Shown: positions 51,918 through 63,230, counted from the first letter of the stretch. The stretch: DNA of 64,000 nucleotides from Roseateles toxinivorans (GCF_004362525.1 NZ_SNXS01000016.1:23184-87183); one strand, 5' to 3'. The notes: generated by a model from the letters alone, not told the origin. Made by a program: numbers and translations.

Positions 51918-52156
51918 CGAGCAGAGGCCCCGCGAGCTGCGATGGTGCGATTCATGTCCTCGATGGACACGGATTTAGCAGGCTTGCCGAACATACCCTT
52001 CAGCTCAGTCACAGACCGATTCGCTGCGACGAAGAGAAACTGACCCGGTTCGATCTGCACGAACTCCACGCGGTCGCCAGTGCCGACCGACAGCGCTTTG
52101 CGCACGTCGGCTGGAATGGTGATCTGGCCTTTGGTCGTGATGGTTGCGGTTGTCAT
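51914..52156 (-). CDS. vapB: AbrB/MazE-type antitoxin of VapC
   Basis: 80 residues with the swapped-hairpin DNA-binding fold: TATITTKGQITIPADVRKALSV. The C-terminal part SVSIEDMNRTIAARGAS should wrap the toxin. The gene is first, as usual, and probably autorepresses. Confidence 0.92.
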   Translation of the reverse strand: MTTATITTKGQITIPADVRKALSVGTGDRVEFVQIEPGQFLFVAANRSVTELKGMFGKPAKSVSIEDMNRTIAARGASAR

Positions 52157-52211
52157 TTGATGATCTCCTTATATTCCTTACTTTAATGTAAGGCATCGAG
52201 GGACGCAAGGG

Positions 52212-52550
52212 CTAAAGCGCTCCTGCGAACATCGCTTCCAGCGTGCGCCGGCCAACATCGAGGTAATCATCGGTATGGTCTAGATCGGCATGGCCAAGCA
52301 GGCGCTGCACAACCTCGATGTCATGCCCCTTCGCAACCAGGCGCGTGGCGAACGTCCGCCGCCCGGAGTGGCTGGAGCAATCGTGCAGACCGGCATCGCG
52401 GTAGAGCCGAGTGATGTGGGCCTGCATCGCGTCACAGGCCAAGTAGGTTTCAACCTCGCCACCCACCAGCTTGCGCTTCTTCGCAGACAAGGCGAACGCT
52501 GATCCCTTGGCCGTCGAGCGTGGGCAGGGAGCGCGGGTTCTGAAGTTGGC
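52212..52550 (-). pseudogene. Tyrosine recombinase C-terminal fragment
   Basis: CSSHSGRRTFATRLVAKGHDIEVV then LLGHADLDHTDDYLDV: the H-x-x-R, H and tyrosine residues of XerC-like recombinases (catalytic Y is in DDYLD). Homology extends back to about 52550 without the N-terminal domain. Remnant of an element that carried the toxin genes. Confidence 0.75.
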
Positions 52551-52697
52551 ATCGGCCGAGGGCTATTGAAGTGGGCGAGACTGACTCGAGGGCTCATGCC
52601 GAGCTTGAGCGTGAGGAAGTCACCAGCAAATCCGCAGCTTGACCGAGATCGGGACCAGCCTCACACAAACAACTTCCGGGATGGCGCTACAGGCATT

Positions 52698-54830
52698 TCA
52701 CTGAATCGCCTGTATCTGAACCAAGACCCCGCTCCCCTCCCGCAGTATCGGCAGCGCAAGTCCCGAGGTCTGAAGGGCGCGCCCAGGCAACATGAGCGGC
52801 GTTGCCGTTTGGAGTGATGTCGCTGTCTTCCCGGCAGCCGGGTTTGGCCACCAAAGTGGATGGAGGCTCACCTGGTAGGTCCAGTTCGGCGAGAGGCCGG
52901 GCACGCGCAAGGGTGCCAAAATCGCATCATGTGGTTGGCCGACTGCAATTGCACTCGCCAATGCTCGGCTGCCGTCGGCAGCGATGGCCAGTGTTGCAGA
53001 CACGCCCGGGTCCAGATGGTCGATGGGCGTGATGCTCGCGGCATGCAGCCAGGAGCGTTCCGCCTTGTAGACCTTGATAGCCTCCCGCAAGTGACACGCA
53101 TCTTCCTCGCTCAGGTGCAAGACGTTGGCCTCAATGCCCAGGTGGCCGAACAAGGCATTCAACGTGCGCACTGGCATGTCGGACACACGGCCAGTGGTGT
53201 GGCTGCGTGCGTCGCCCACGTGCACGCCCATCACCTCAGGCGGCAAGAAGCCGAGGAACCCGCGCTGAATCTTTTGACGCTCCAATGGGTCGTTGCAATC
53301 GGAAACCCAGACACGTGAACTGCGGCGCAATATACCCAAATCTGCGCGAGCTCCACCAGATGCGCAAGTCTCTATCTCCAGCGAGGGGAACGCTTCGCGC
53401 AGTTCATCCATCAGTGAGTACAGACCCAGCACATGCTGGCGTGCGGTGGCACACCCGTCCGGCCCTGCCGCATGAGTCATATCGCGATTCATGTCCCACT
53501 TCAGAAAGCTGATCGGTGCGCTGCGCAGCAGCGCGGCAATCTGCGCGAACAAATGCTGCCTTGCGGCCGGCAAAGCTAGGTTGACCACGAACTGGTGCCG
53601 GCCTAACGGTTGGTCCAACTCTGGTACGCCCATCACCCAGTCGGGATGAGCCCGGAACAACTCGCTCGCTTGGCTCACCCCCTCAGGCTCGACCCAAAGT
53701 CCGAACTCCATTCCCAGCGCTCGGCAGTAGTTCGCCAGTGGTGCCAACCCTTGCGGGTAGCGCTTGGGGCATGGCACCCAATCGCCCAAACCGGCGCGGT
53801 CATCAAAGCGACCTGCAAACCAACCATCGTCGAGAACGAATCGTTCGACGCCCAGTTCTGCCGCTGCTTTTGCCAATGCAGTCAAGCGACGATCGTCGTG
53901 ATCGAAATACGTGGCCTCCCAGGTGTTGAACTGCACCGGTCGCGGGGCTGGCATCGCCGGTAGCACACACTCTCGAATGAACCTGTGCCATCTCAGGCTC
54001 AACCGGCGCAATCCCTCACTGCTGCGAGCCATGTGCAAGGTCGGGCAGTCATGACTCTCCGCCGGCAGCAAAATCACCTCACCGGGCAGCAGCAACTCGC
54101 CAGCTTGAAGCTGCGCACCGCCCAGGCGCAAGCGCTGCAGCACCAGCCGGTGGTTGCCCGACCAGGCCATCTGCACACTCCAAGCCTCACCCTGTGTGGC
54201 ATGAGTACCAGGTTCCATGAGCAAAAGGCCCGGAAAGGCGTGATGGGAGGTCCGACCCAAGCGAGCTTCCTGCACCCATGCAGCACTGCTCATAGGTTCG
54301 CGCGTCGTCTGGAACTCGCCGGCCCATCGTCCACCCAAGGATTGTCTTTCGGTCAGATGCCGAGGGATGGGCAAGACCATGGTTGCCAGGCCGTCGACAG
54401 CCAACTCATCAGCGCCCAGATTGGTGAGCCGGCAATCTGCACTGAAGACGCCGCTATCGGCATGCAGGCCCAAGCGCAAGCTCAGACCAAGTCCGGCAGC
54501 GGCGTCGCCGAGTTCAAAGTCCCAACCATCGTGCGACCTCTTGGCGGACTGCAGAATGAACTGGGTGTACAGATGGCGCCGCCCTCGCCGCACGGCCAAA
54601 CCGGGAGAGTCCGTGAAGCCCCGCCCCGGCTCAGGTAGCCAGGAAACAAGCTCTGCGACATCCAACCCCCCATGCGGCAGCGCCGGCTCTCGGCTGCGGG
54701 CCAGCGCGTCCAGATCGCAGTCCGCCGGCAAGGGCTCGCCCCAGTAAAGCAACTGCGGCATTCGAGCCTGTGGGGTCATCAGTACCAAGGTCTGATCGGG
54801 GGCATCAAGGCGGTGAAAGCAGGTAGTCAA
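52698..54830 (-). CDS. galA: GH36 alpha-galactosidase
   Basis: 710 residues, typical of bacterial GH36. The (beta/alpha)8 domain has VLDDGWFAGRFDDRAGLGDW, nucleophile aspartate in FLKWDMNRD and acid/base aspartate in VWVSDCNDP; an N-terminal beta-sandwich and a C-terminal greek-key domain follow the usual order. No signal peptide, so cytoplasmic; it would release galactose from melibiose or raffinose after uptake. Divergent from the other gal genes. Confidence 0.94.
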   Translation of the reverse strand: MTTCFHRLDAPDQTLVLMTPQARMPQLLYWGEPLPADCDLDALARSREPALPHGGLDVAELVSWLPEPGRGFTDSPGLAVRRGRRHLYTQFILQSAKRSHDGWDFELGDAAAGLGLSLRLGLHADSGVFSADCRLTNLGADELAVDGLATMVLPIPRHLTERQSLGGRWAGEFQTTREPMSSAAWVQEARLGRTSHHAFPGLLLMEPGTHATQGEAWSVQMAWSGNHRLVLQRLRLGGAQLQAGELLLPGEVILLPAESHDCPTLHMARSSEGLRRLSLRWHRFIRECVLPAMPAPRPVQFNTWEATYFDHDDRRLTALAKAAAELGVERFVLDDGWFAGRFDDRAGLGDWVPCPKRYPQGLAPLANYCRALGMEFGLWVEPEGVSQASELFRAHPDWVMGVPELDQPLGRHQFVVNLALPAARQHLFAQIAALLRSAPISFLKWDMNRDMTHAAGPDGCATARQHVLGLYSLMDELREAFPSLEIETCASGGARADLGILRRSSRVWVSDCNDPLERQKIQRGFLGFLPPEVMGVHVGDARSHTTGRVSDMPVRTLNALFGHLGIEANVLHLSEEDACHLREAIKVYKAERSWLHAASITPIDHLDPGVSATLAIAADGSRALASAIAVGQPHDAILAPLRVPGLSPNWTYQVSLHPLWWPNPAAGKTATSLQTATPLMLPGRALQTSGLALPILREGSGVLVQIQAIQ
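52699..52803. repeat. 105-bp direct repeat, right copy (galA 3' end)
   Basis: Right copy of the repeat at 49458-49562, covering the C-terminal 34 codons of the intact alpha-galactosidase gene and its stop. The two copies bracket the IS3/Fic/VapBC/recombinase segment of 3.1 kb. Confidence 0.85.
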
Positions 54831-54881
54831 AAGAACGCTCCAAGTGACCTCTCATCGATATCTATTGTAATATCCGTCAAT
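54831..54881. promoter_or_regulatory. Divergent promoter, galA and gal operon
   Basis: 51 bases, AT-rich, with a GATAT...ATATC dyad (18 bp) that could be an operator. It must hold both promoters, one for each direction. Confidence 0.4.
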
Positions 54882-55775
54882 ATGAAAGATGGCACGATTC
54901 ACCACTCCTTCCTGTCCGGTGCCGGCGTGCGGTTGCACGTGGCTCAGGCGGGTCAAACCGGCTGCGGCAGCCCCGTGTTGTTGCTGCATGGCTTCCCTGA
55001 CCACTGGCGCCTGTGGGAGTCGACGATGCTTGCGCTCGCTGGGCAACACCATGTGATGGCGCCTGACCTACGCGGGATCAACCTGTCAGAGAAGCCCCTG
55101 TCTGTGGCCGACTACGCGATCGATCACTTGGTGGATGACGTCCTCGCGCTGATCGATCACCTGGGAGGGCGCTGCGCGTTGGTCGGGCACGATTGGGGCG
55201 GCATGCTGGCCTGGGTCGTGGCCGCCCGCCATCCAGCAAAGGTCTCGTGCCTCGCAATCTTCAATGCCCCACACCCCTGCGTATTCGCTCAGCAGTTGCG
55301 CAGCAACCCTGCACAGCGCGCCGCGTCTGAGTATGTGCAGCGTCTGTGTTCGCCTGGTGCGGTGGAGCATCTCTCGCAGAACCATTACTCGGCCCTCTGG
55401 TCAGTCAGAGCAGATGGCAAGCACCAAGACGAATTGAATCCCACTCGCACATCTTGCGAATTGGCCTGGTCCCAACCTGGCGCTCTGGATGCAGCCATCA
55501 ATTGGTACCGTGCTGTGAACTTTGACGCCGCACTGAGACTCGACGCGCGTGCCGTTCCCGACCTAGGCGCCGCCAGTGGACACATCGCGATGCGCACGCT
55601 GGTCGTCTGGGGTGAGCGCGACGGCTCTTTCCCCGTCGAGTGCCTTGATGAACTGCCGCAGTGGGTGCCACAGCTAACCCTGCGCCGGGTACCGGACGGC
55701 GGCCACTGGCTGCTGCATGACCAGCCCGAGCGCGTCATGCCGTGGCTCGCCGAATTCCTTACCGAGCCGAGCTGA
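54882..55775 (+). CDS. Alpha/beta hydrolase (epoxide hydrolase/haloalkane dehalogenase-like)
   Basis: 297 residues from ATG 54882. LLLHGFPDHWRLWE oxyanion hole, nucleophile aspartate in VGHDWGGMLAW, acid in WGERDGSFP and histidine in DGGHWLLHD. This Asp-nucleophile HDW pattern is the epoxide hydrolase form. Four bases before the GH42 gene, so in the operon; why a galactoside cluster needs it is unclear. Confidence 0.88.
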   Translation: MKDGTIHHSFLSGAGVRLHVAQAGQTGCGSPVLLLHGFPDHWRLWESTMLALAGQHHVMAPDLRGINLSEKPLSVADYAIDHLVDDVLALIDHLGGRCALVGHDWGGMLAWVVAARHPAKVSCLAIFNAPHPCVFAQQLRSNPAQRAASEYVQRLCSPGAVEHLSQNHYSALWSVRADGKHQDELNPTRTSCELAWSQPGALDAAINWYRAVNFDAALRLDARAVPDLGAASGHIAMRTLVVWGERDGSFPVECLDELPQWVPQLTLRRVPDGGHWLLHDQPERVMPWLAEFLTEPS

Positions 55776-55778
55776 GCC

Positions 55779-57728
55779 ATGCGCCTGGGCGTTTGCTACT
55801 ACCCCGAACAATGGCCCGAAGCCTGGTGGGCTGAGGACGCGCGCCAGATGGCCGCACTGGGCGTTCGCCTGGTGCGCATCGGCGAGTTCAGCTGGTCGCG
55901 CGTGGAGCCTCAGCCGGGCATGTTCGAGTGGGGCTGGCTGGATCGCGCCGTACAGGTGCTGGCCGATGCCGGCCTGCAACTCGTGATGTGCACGCCTACT
56001 GCCACACCACCCAAGTGGCTGGTGGACCTCGACCCCGACATGCTTGCGGTGGGCGAGGACGGCCGCCAGCGTCGCTTCGGTTCGCGCAGGCACTATGACT
56101 TCTCCAGCGACCGATACCTGGCGCAAGCTGCGCGCATCACTCGTGCGTTCGCCGAGCGCTACGGCCGACACCCCGCCGTGGTGGCCTGGCAGACCGACAA
56201 TGAGTACGGTTGTCACGACACCGTCGTCAGCCACTCACCGCAAGCGGTGCAACGCTTTCGAGGCTGGCTGCAGCAACGCTACGGCGACGTTGCAGCACTC
56301 AATCAAGCCTGGGGCAATGTGTTCTGGAGTCAGGACTACAGCAACTTTGACGAGATCGATTCCCCGACTGGCACCGTGACCGAAGCCAACCCGGCGCACC
56401 GGCTCGACTACCGCCGTTTCGCTTCCGACGAGGTGCTGCGTTTCAATCGCGCGCAGTGCCAGATCCTGCGCTGCCATTCGCCGGGCCGGGTGCTGGTGCA
56501 CAATTTCATGCAACTGTTCACGGGCTTCGACCACCACGCGGTGGCGTCTGATCTGGATGTGGCCAGTTGGGACAGCTATCCGCTTGGAGCGCTGGAAATG
56601 TTCTGGTTCGACGCTGATGACAAGCAGCGTTGGCTACGAACCGGACACCCCGACTTCGCTGCCTTTCACCACGACCTGTACCGCGGCATGTCGCGCCTAC
56701 CTTTTTGGGTGATGGAGCAGCAGCCCGGCCCGGTGAACTGGGCAAACTGGAACCCCGCGCCAGCGCCCGGCATGGTGCGCTTGTGGACCTGGGAGGCGTT
56801 CGCACACGGCGCCGATGTCGTCAGCTACTTCCGCTGGCGCCAGGCCCCGTTCGGCCAAGAGCAGATGCACGCGGGCCTGCAGACGCCAGATTGCCGCCTG
56901 GACGTCGGAGGCGCAGAAGCCGCCGCCGTGGCGGCGGAATTGGCTTTGGTACCCACGGAGCCCACTCGTCCTGCGCAGGTCGCTTTGGTCTTCGACTACG
57001 CCAGCCTGTGGCTGCTAGACATCCAACCGCAAGGTGCCGACTACAACGGCTTGCGGCTCACCTACGAGGCCTATTGCGCGCTTCGCTCGCTTGGTTTCGA
57101 CGTTGACATCGTGCCGCCCGGCGCGAATCTCAACGGCTATTCACTGGTCGTTCTGCCTTCAATGCCCTTGGTCAGTGACGCCCTGCTATCGACCCTCCAA
57201 TCCACCTCGGCGCAGGTCGTGCTCTACCCACGTACCGGGTCCAAGACTGACGCTGTCAGCATCCCCGAAGGCTTACCACCGGGTTCGCTGCGTCAGCTCA
57301 TCAATCTGCGTGTGACGCGCGTCGAGTCTCTGCGGCCCGGCGTGACCGATACGGTGCTGCTCAAGGGCTCCCGGCATTCCTCTACCCGCTGGCGGGAGAC
57401 CCTGGACGCAGGGCCCAATGTCACAACTTTGGCGCAGTACTCGGACGGACAGGCGGCCGTGGTGCGACAGGGCCGCACTCGTTACCTGGCGGGCTGGTTC
57501 AGCGCGGAGTTGCAGCGCCAAGTTATCGAGGACGCTGCCATCGACGCAGGGATGGCGCCGGTGCGTTTGCCTCAAGGTCTGCGCATACGCCGCCGCGGGG
57601 ACCTGCTGTTCGCCTTCAACTACAACGCCCATCCCATCACGCTGGCTGTACCCGAGGCCGATTGGCTGCTGGGTGATAGCACCCTTCCCGCCCATGGCCT
57701 GGGGCTGGCTCGCAGACGCACTCCATGA
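55779..57728 (+). CDS. GH42 beta-galactosidase
   Basis: 649 residues. (beta/alpha)8 barrel with acid/base E142 in [11 protein letters not shown] and nucleophile E313 in [13 protein letters not shown]; a trimerisation domain (about 390-600) and a C-terminal beta domain complete the GH42 order. No signal peptide, so cytoplasmic. Cleaves terminal beta-galactosides such as galacto-oligosaccharides or lactose. Its stop overlaps galT (ATGA). Confidence 0.94.
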   Translation: MRLGVCYYPEQWPEAWWAEDARQMAALGVRLVRIGEFSWSRVEPQPGMFEWGWLDRAVQVLADAGLQLVMCTPTATPPKWLVDLDPDMLAVGEDGRQRRFGSRRHYDFSSDRYLAQAARITRAFAERYGRHPAVVAWQTDNEYGCHDTVVSHSPQAVQRFRGWLQQRYGDVAALNQAWGNVFWSQDYSNFDEIDSPTGTVTEANPAHRLDYRRFASDEVLRFNRAQCQILRCHSPGRVLVHNFMQLFTGFDHHAVASDLDVASWDSYPLGALEMFWFDADDKQRWLRTGHPDFAAFHHDLYRGMSRLPFWVMEQQPGPVNWANWNPAPAPGMVRLWTWEAFAHGADVVSYFRWRQAPFGQEQMHAGLQTPDCRLDVGGAEAAAVAAELALVPTEPTRPAQVALVFDYASLWLLDIQPQGADYNGLRLTYEAYCALRSLGFDVDIVPPGANLNGYSLVVLPSMPLVSDALLSTLQSTSAQVVLYPRTGSKTDAVSIPEGLPPGSLRQLINLRVTRVESLRPGVTDTVLLKGSRHSSTRWRETLDAGPNVTTLAQYSDGQAAVVRQGRTRYLAGWFSAELQRQVIEDAAIDAGMAPVRLPQGLRIRRRGDLLFAFNYNAHPITLAVPEADWLLGDSTLPAHGLGLARRRTP

Positions 57729-58779
57729 CTGAACGATTCGACCCGTCGCTACACTCGCACCGCCGCTTCAATGCACTGAGCGGCCGCTGGGTGCTCGTCT
57801 CGCCACAACGCAACCTTCGCCCCTGGCAGGGTCAGCAAGACCCGGTCGACGTCGCCCAGCGCCCCAGCCACGACGCCGATTGCTACCTTTGTCCCGGCAA
57901 TTCCCGAGTGCAGGGTGACGCCAATCCCGACTACCGCGGCCCCTACGTTTTCGACAACGATTTCCCTGCCCTTCAGGCGGACGCGCCCGCTCCAGACGAA
58001 GCGGGTGACCCGTTGCTGCGTGCGGCCCCCGCACGTGGCACGAGCCGGGTGCTGTGCTTCTCTCACGACCACTCATTGAGCTTGCCAGAACTCACGTTGG
58101 CTGCGCGGCGCGACGTGGTCGACACCTGGTGTGATCAGACCGCAGACCTGGGGGCCCGATGGCCCTGGGTGCAGGTGTTCGAGAACAAGGGCGCCATGAT
58201 GGGCTGCTCTAACCCCCACCCCCACGGGCAGATCTGGGCCACCGACCGGGTGCCCGACGAGCCAGCTGCCGAGGACGTTGCGCAGCGCGCCTGGTTCGTC
58301 AAGAACGGCACCCCGCTGTTGCTGGACTATGCAGAGCGCGAGCTCGCCGCGCGAGAGCGTGTCGTCTGTGCCAATGACAATTGGGTCGCTGTCGTTCCTT
58401 GGTGGGCAACCTGGCCCTTCGAAACCCTGCTGATGCCTCGGGTCAGGGTGCCCCGCATGACTGACCTCAGCCCTGAATTGCGTGACGGCCTGGCCGAACT
58501 GCTCGGAAACCTAACTGCGCGCTACGACAACCTCTTCGGCTGCAGCTTCCCGTACTCGATGGGTTGGCATGGCGCGGCCTTCGACGGACGTGACCCAAGC
58601 CCGTGGCAACTGCATGCCCACTTCTATCCCCCTCTGATGCGATCGGCTCAGGTGCGAAAATTCATGGTGGGCTACGAGATGCTCGCGGAGGCCCAGCGCG
58701 ACCTCACCGCTGAGCAAGCTGCCGCCGCGCTGCGCGCCGCCTCGCCCATCCACTACCGCGCCGTCCGCGAGGTGTTGCC

Positions 58780-58783
<4 letters not shown>
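57725..58783 (+). CDS. galT: Galactose-1-phosphate uridylyltransferase
   Basis: 352 residues. Zinc cysteines C53-x-x-C56 (CYLCPGN) and the catalytic H165-P-H167 (NPHPHGQIW) of the GalT HIT-like fold. Catalyses UDP-glucose + Gal-1-P exchange, Leloir pathway. TTGA overlap with galK. Confidence 0.95.
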
Positions 58784-59964
<1,181 letters not shown>

Positions 59965-60029
59965 TATTTTCTTTATTGACGAATGATTCAATAAGGTCAC
60001 TTAGCAATGAGCAGATTCGGCCAAAGCAC

Positions 60030-61382
60030 ATGACCCAGACGACCTCCCCAGCGCTACCGCGCTCTGCCATTTGGGCCTTCGGCTTGGTGGCCATGCCGTT
60101 GTCGACCATCGGCTTGCCGCTGGCGATTTACCTGGCACCGTTCTATGCCGGTGAGATGGGCTTATCACTGGCCGCTCTGGGAACAGCCATGCTGATCGCG
60201 CGCTTCGCCGACATTTGCATCGACCCCTTCGTTGGCGCTTTCAGTGACCGGTTGCGCAGCCGCTTCGGGCGACGCAAGCCCTTTTTGGTGGTGGGTAGCG
60301 TCGTGCTGTTGCTGGGCATGAGCCAGCTCTTTAACCCGGGCAAGGGCGTCACCCTGGTGTACTTCCTGGGATGGCTGGCCGTGATGTATGCCGGCTTCTC
60401 GCTGATCCAAGTGCCCCATCGAGCCTGGGGTGCCGAGCTGTCGCCTTTCTACGACGAGCGCACCCGCATCTCATCGGTGCGACAGTTCTTCTCGACCGGC
60501 GGCCTCATCGTGTCAACCTTGGTGCCGGCAGTCGTGTTGGGTCAAGCCGGCGCGAAATCGTCCGACGTGCTGTTTGCGCTTACGGTCATGACGGTCATCG
60601 CGCTGCCCATCGTTGCGGGCATTAATTTGTACTTCACGCCTGAGCCCGCGCCGACACCCCGCCCCCCGCGCGCACGGTTTGACTGGAAGGCGAACTGGCG
60701 TGCCCTGCGACGTAATGGCCCACTGCAGTGCATCCTGCTGGTGGTATTCATCGGCTTCAGCGCCGAAACCTTCCGTCAAACTCTGACAGTGTTCTTCGCC
60801 CGTGACGTGATTGGCGTCAAAAATCTTGGCCTCGTCTATGTCTACTATTTCATCAGCGCGTTTTGCGGTGTGCCGTGCTGGCGTTGGGTCGCCAAGCGCA
60901 CCAGCAAGCACCACGCCTTGGCAGCGGGGATGGTGATTGCAATTTGCACCAACCTCGGTCTGTACCTGCTGGGGAAGGGCGACACAGCGCTCTTCACCGC
61001 GATGTTCATTCTCAAGGGCTTCTGCTTCGGCGCCCTCGACCTGCTACCGGCCGCCATGCTGGCCGATGCAGCTGACGTCGACACCGCGATCACCCACAAG
61101 TCTCGCAACGGGCTGCTGTTCGCAGTGTTCGGAGTGGTGACAAACTTGGGCCAGGCAGTGGGCCAGGGCGCCTCGCTCAACGCTTTGTCTTGGGTGGGTT
61201 ACCACGCTGCGGGCGAGACGGCCCCCGCAGCACTGGCCTCGCTGAGCCTGTTGTATGCAGTGATACCTAGCGCGGCGCTCGGCTTGGCGATGTTAATCGC
61301 CCTTCGCTACAGCTTGACGGCGAAGCGCCACGAGAGGCTGCGCGTGTTGCTGCAAGGGCGCAAGGCCCTGGCGGGCACATAA
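60030..61382 (+). CDS. GPH-family sugar symporter (MelB-like)
   Basis: 450 residues, 12 helices, from ATG 60030. FADICIDPFVGAFSDRL then RSRFGRRKPFLVVG are the GPH signature around helix 2-3; it is the intact counterpart of the permease broken at 2165. Imports galactosides with sodium or protons. End of the gal operon. Confidence 0.93.
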   Translation: MTQTTSPALPRSAIWAFGLVAMPLSTIGLPLAIYLAPFYAGEMGLSLAALGTAMLIARFADICIDPFVGAFSDRLRSRFGRRKPFLVVGSVVLLLGMSQLFNPGKGVTLVYFLGWLAVMYAGFSLIQVPHRAWGAELSPFYDERTRISSVRQFFSTGGLIVSTLVPAVVLGQAGAKSSDVLFALTVMTVIALPIVAGINLYFTPEPAPTPRPPRARFDWKANWRALRRNGPLQCILLVVFIGFSAETFRQTLTVFFARDVIGVKNLGLVYVYYFISAFCGVPCWRWVAKRTSKHHALAAGMVIAICTNLGLYLLGKGDTALFTAMFILKGFCFGALDLLPAAMLADAADVDTAITHKSRNGLLFAVFGVVTNLGQAVGQGASLNALSWVGYHAAGETAPAALASLSLLYAVIPSAALGLAMLIALRYSLTAKRHERLRVLLQGRKALAGT

Positions 61383-61400
61383 ATCCGGCAAATGGAACAA

Positions 61401-61430
61401 GGCCAACCATTCGATTGCGTGTTGTTGGCC
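61401..61430. terminator. Possible hairpin after the gal operon
   Basis: GGCCAAC and GTTGGCC form a 7-bp perfect stem with a 16-base loop just past the transporter stop. No U-tract follows, so intrinsic termination is doubtful. Confidence 0.25.
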
Positions 61431-61673
61431 CGGAGATCCAGCAGTCCCAGTCGTTGGACAAGCCCATCAAGGGCCGCGATGGTGTGTTGGGGGCACCAGA
61501 ACTGTGGAGGAAGGCTGGCCCCTCCAAGAGAAAAAGTGCTGCAGCGGTAGCTCGCTCACGCGACTAGTGCGAATGCTGCATCGAGGGAAGTGCGCAAACT
61601 CCTGCCGGCCGAAGTCAGCAGCGCTGAAATCGTGCCGGTATCCCCAAGCTATGAGGCGCTCCGCCTCTCACCG
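61431..61673. other. Intergenic stretch, no recognised gene
   Basis: Between the gal hairpin and the polyesterase. Open frames here are short. It must hold the polyesterase promoter, which I cannot place. Confidence 0.4.
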
Positions 61674-61700
61674 ATGGAGATTCGATTGAAACAGCTACTG

Positions 61701-62522
61701 ATGAAACGCGCGGCCCTTGCCGCCTTCTTGGCCAGCAGTCTCTTCCACGGCGCCACACATGCGCAGGCCATCGGCCCTGATCCGACGGCCGCCAGCCTCG
61801 CCGCCGATGGCCCGTTCGCGGTCAGCACGCAAACCGCCAGCCGCGCCACAGGCTTTGCCGGCGGCACGATCTATGTGCCCAACACTGCTGGGCGCTATGC
61901 CTTGGTCGCTTTCTGCCCTGGCTTCACCAACTCGCAATCGGCGGTTGCGGCCCTTGGCCGGCGCTTGGCCACCCACGGCTTCGTGGTAGTCACCATGAAC
62001 ACCAACAGCATTTTTGACTTCCCGGCCAGTCGAGCAACCCAACTGATCGCTGCACTCAACACTGTCGCGGCCATCAGCACAGGACCGGTTGTTGGCAAGG
62101 TAGACTCCGCGCGTCGCATGGTGGCAGGCTATTCGATGGGCGGCGGCGGCGCGCTGATCGCAGCACGCGGCAACCCGTCGCTTCGCGGCGCCGTTGCCCT
62201 TGCGCCGTGGAGCGACAGCGACAAGAACTTCTCCACCACAACCGTACCTACCGCCATCGTCGCGGGGTCTGCGGACACGACAGCGTCACCCACCGACCAC
62301 GCCACCGTGTTCTACAACAGCATGCCCACGACCACGAAGAAGCTGCTGGCCATCATCAGCGGGGCCACACATTCCTTCCCGACCACGAGCACGCCCAATC
62401 AGCCTGCCAGCGGCTACCAGATTGCTTGGAGCAAGCGCTTTGCTGACCAGGACGTTCGATACGGCCCCTTCCTGGTGACCGACTCGCGCCTGTCTTCGTT
62501 CGCATCAACCGGCCCCTTCTGA
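61701..62522 (+). CDS. Secreted PETase-like polyesterase (dienelactone/cutinase fold)
   Basis: 273 residues from ATG 61701 (ATG 61674 adds nine). Signal peptide MKRAALAAFLASSLFHGATHAQA. The mature start GPDPTAASL and the triad S145 (GYSMGGGG), D192 (GSADTTAS), H224 (GATHSFP) match type-I polyester hydrolases such as IsPETase (S160, D206, H237). Differences are Tyr for the PETase Trp159, Phe for Tyr87 and no equivalents of C203/C239, so the extra disulfide is absent. APW (Trp185) is kept. Likely secreted hydrolysis of aliphatic or aromatic polyesters, or cutin. Confidence 0.9.
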   Translation: MKRAALAAFLASSLFHGATHAQAIGPDPTAASLAADGPFAVSTQTASRATGFAGGTIYVPNTAGRYALVAFCPGFTNSQSAVAALGRRLATHGFVVVTMNTNSIFDFPASRATQLIAALNTVAAISTGPVVGKVDSARRMVAGYSMGGGGALIAARGNPSLRGAVALAPWSDSDKNFSTTTVPTAIVAGSADTTASPTDHATVFYNSMPTTTKKLLAIISGATHSFPTTSTPNQPASGYQIAWSKRFADQDVRYGPFLVTDSRLSSFASTGPF

Positions 62523-62588
62523 TGCGCTGCGGCCCCAAATTCAGCAGCGGCGGGGCCCCTGCACCAGGCAATTAGACGGGAGTGTGCT

Positions 62589-63230
62589 GTGAGCTCATCA
62601 CATCGCGCTTTCGTGGTTGTGCTCGCAACCCTGGTTGGCTGCGCATGGCTTTGGACAGGGAGTAGTCCAATTGCAACGGAGCCCGCGCAAGCACCAAATC
62701 ACTCAAACGCGGAACGGCAGATCGCGCGGGTCCAGCCGCCACCGTCGGCACCGGAACTCCAGCCTTGGGCTGAACCACACGTTACTGCGAATGCCCGCGC
62801 GCCATTCCATTCGAAGACGGTCATTGCCGGCGATGAAGCATCTGACACCTTGCACTTGCGCCTCGACGCGCAACAAAGGTTGGTGATGGACGAGGCCACT
62901 CGACTTGACGTCGAGAAGCTCTTCTCGCTCAACGAGCCAGCCGCACGCGTTCGCAAGCAGCGCATGCTAGAGGCCAGCCTGCCCCCCGACGCCGCGCGCG
63001 AGTTTGCGGCGCTCATGTCTCGCTACGACCATTACCAGGAGGCGCAGTTTCAACAACTCCCCCCGGGTGAAGCCGCGCACTCGCGGGCTGACGCCATGGC
63101 ACAGTTCGATCGGCTGCGGGCACTTCGGGTGCAGTACTTCGGTGCGCTCCTGGCGGAGCGGCTCTACGGCGCTGAGGAGGCTCAGCAGCTCAAGCTGCTG
63201 GCCCAATTCCCCATCGACCCGAGGCCTTAG
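62589..63230 (+). CDS. Lipase-chaperone-like membrane protein (short)
   Basis: 213 residues from GTG 62589. N-terminal anchor helix (AFVVVLATLVGCAWLWTGS), a proline-rich linker, then helices resembling LifO/Lif steric chaperones (RVQYFGALLAERLYGAEEAQQ, as in the FGxExAxxLFxxE repeat). Usual LifO is about 340 residues; the C-terminal arm is missing. It follows the polyesterase by 66 bases, so it may assist its folding in the periplasm. Assignment by pattern only. Confidence 0.6.
   Translation: MSSSHRAFVVVLATLVGCAWLWTGSSPIATEPAQAPNHSNAERQIARVQPPPSAPELQPWAEPHVTANARAPFHSKTVIAGDEASDTLHLRLDAQQRLVMDEATRLDVEKLFSLNEPAARVRKQRMLEASLPPDAAREFAALMSRYDHYQEAQFQQLPPGEAAHSRADAMAQFDRLRALRVQYFGALLAERLYGAEEAQQLKLLAQFPIDPRP

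Noticed and set aside
59976..59991. TTGA...TCAA dyad before the GPH transporter as an operator
   Set aside because: Only about 10 of 16 positions are symmetric, which is not distinguishable from chance.
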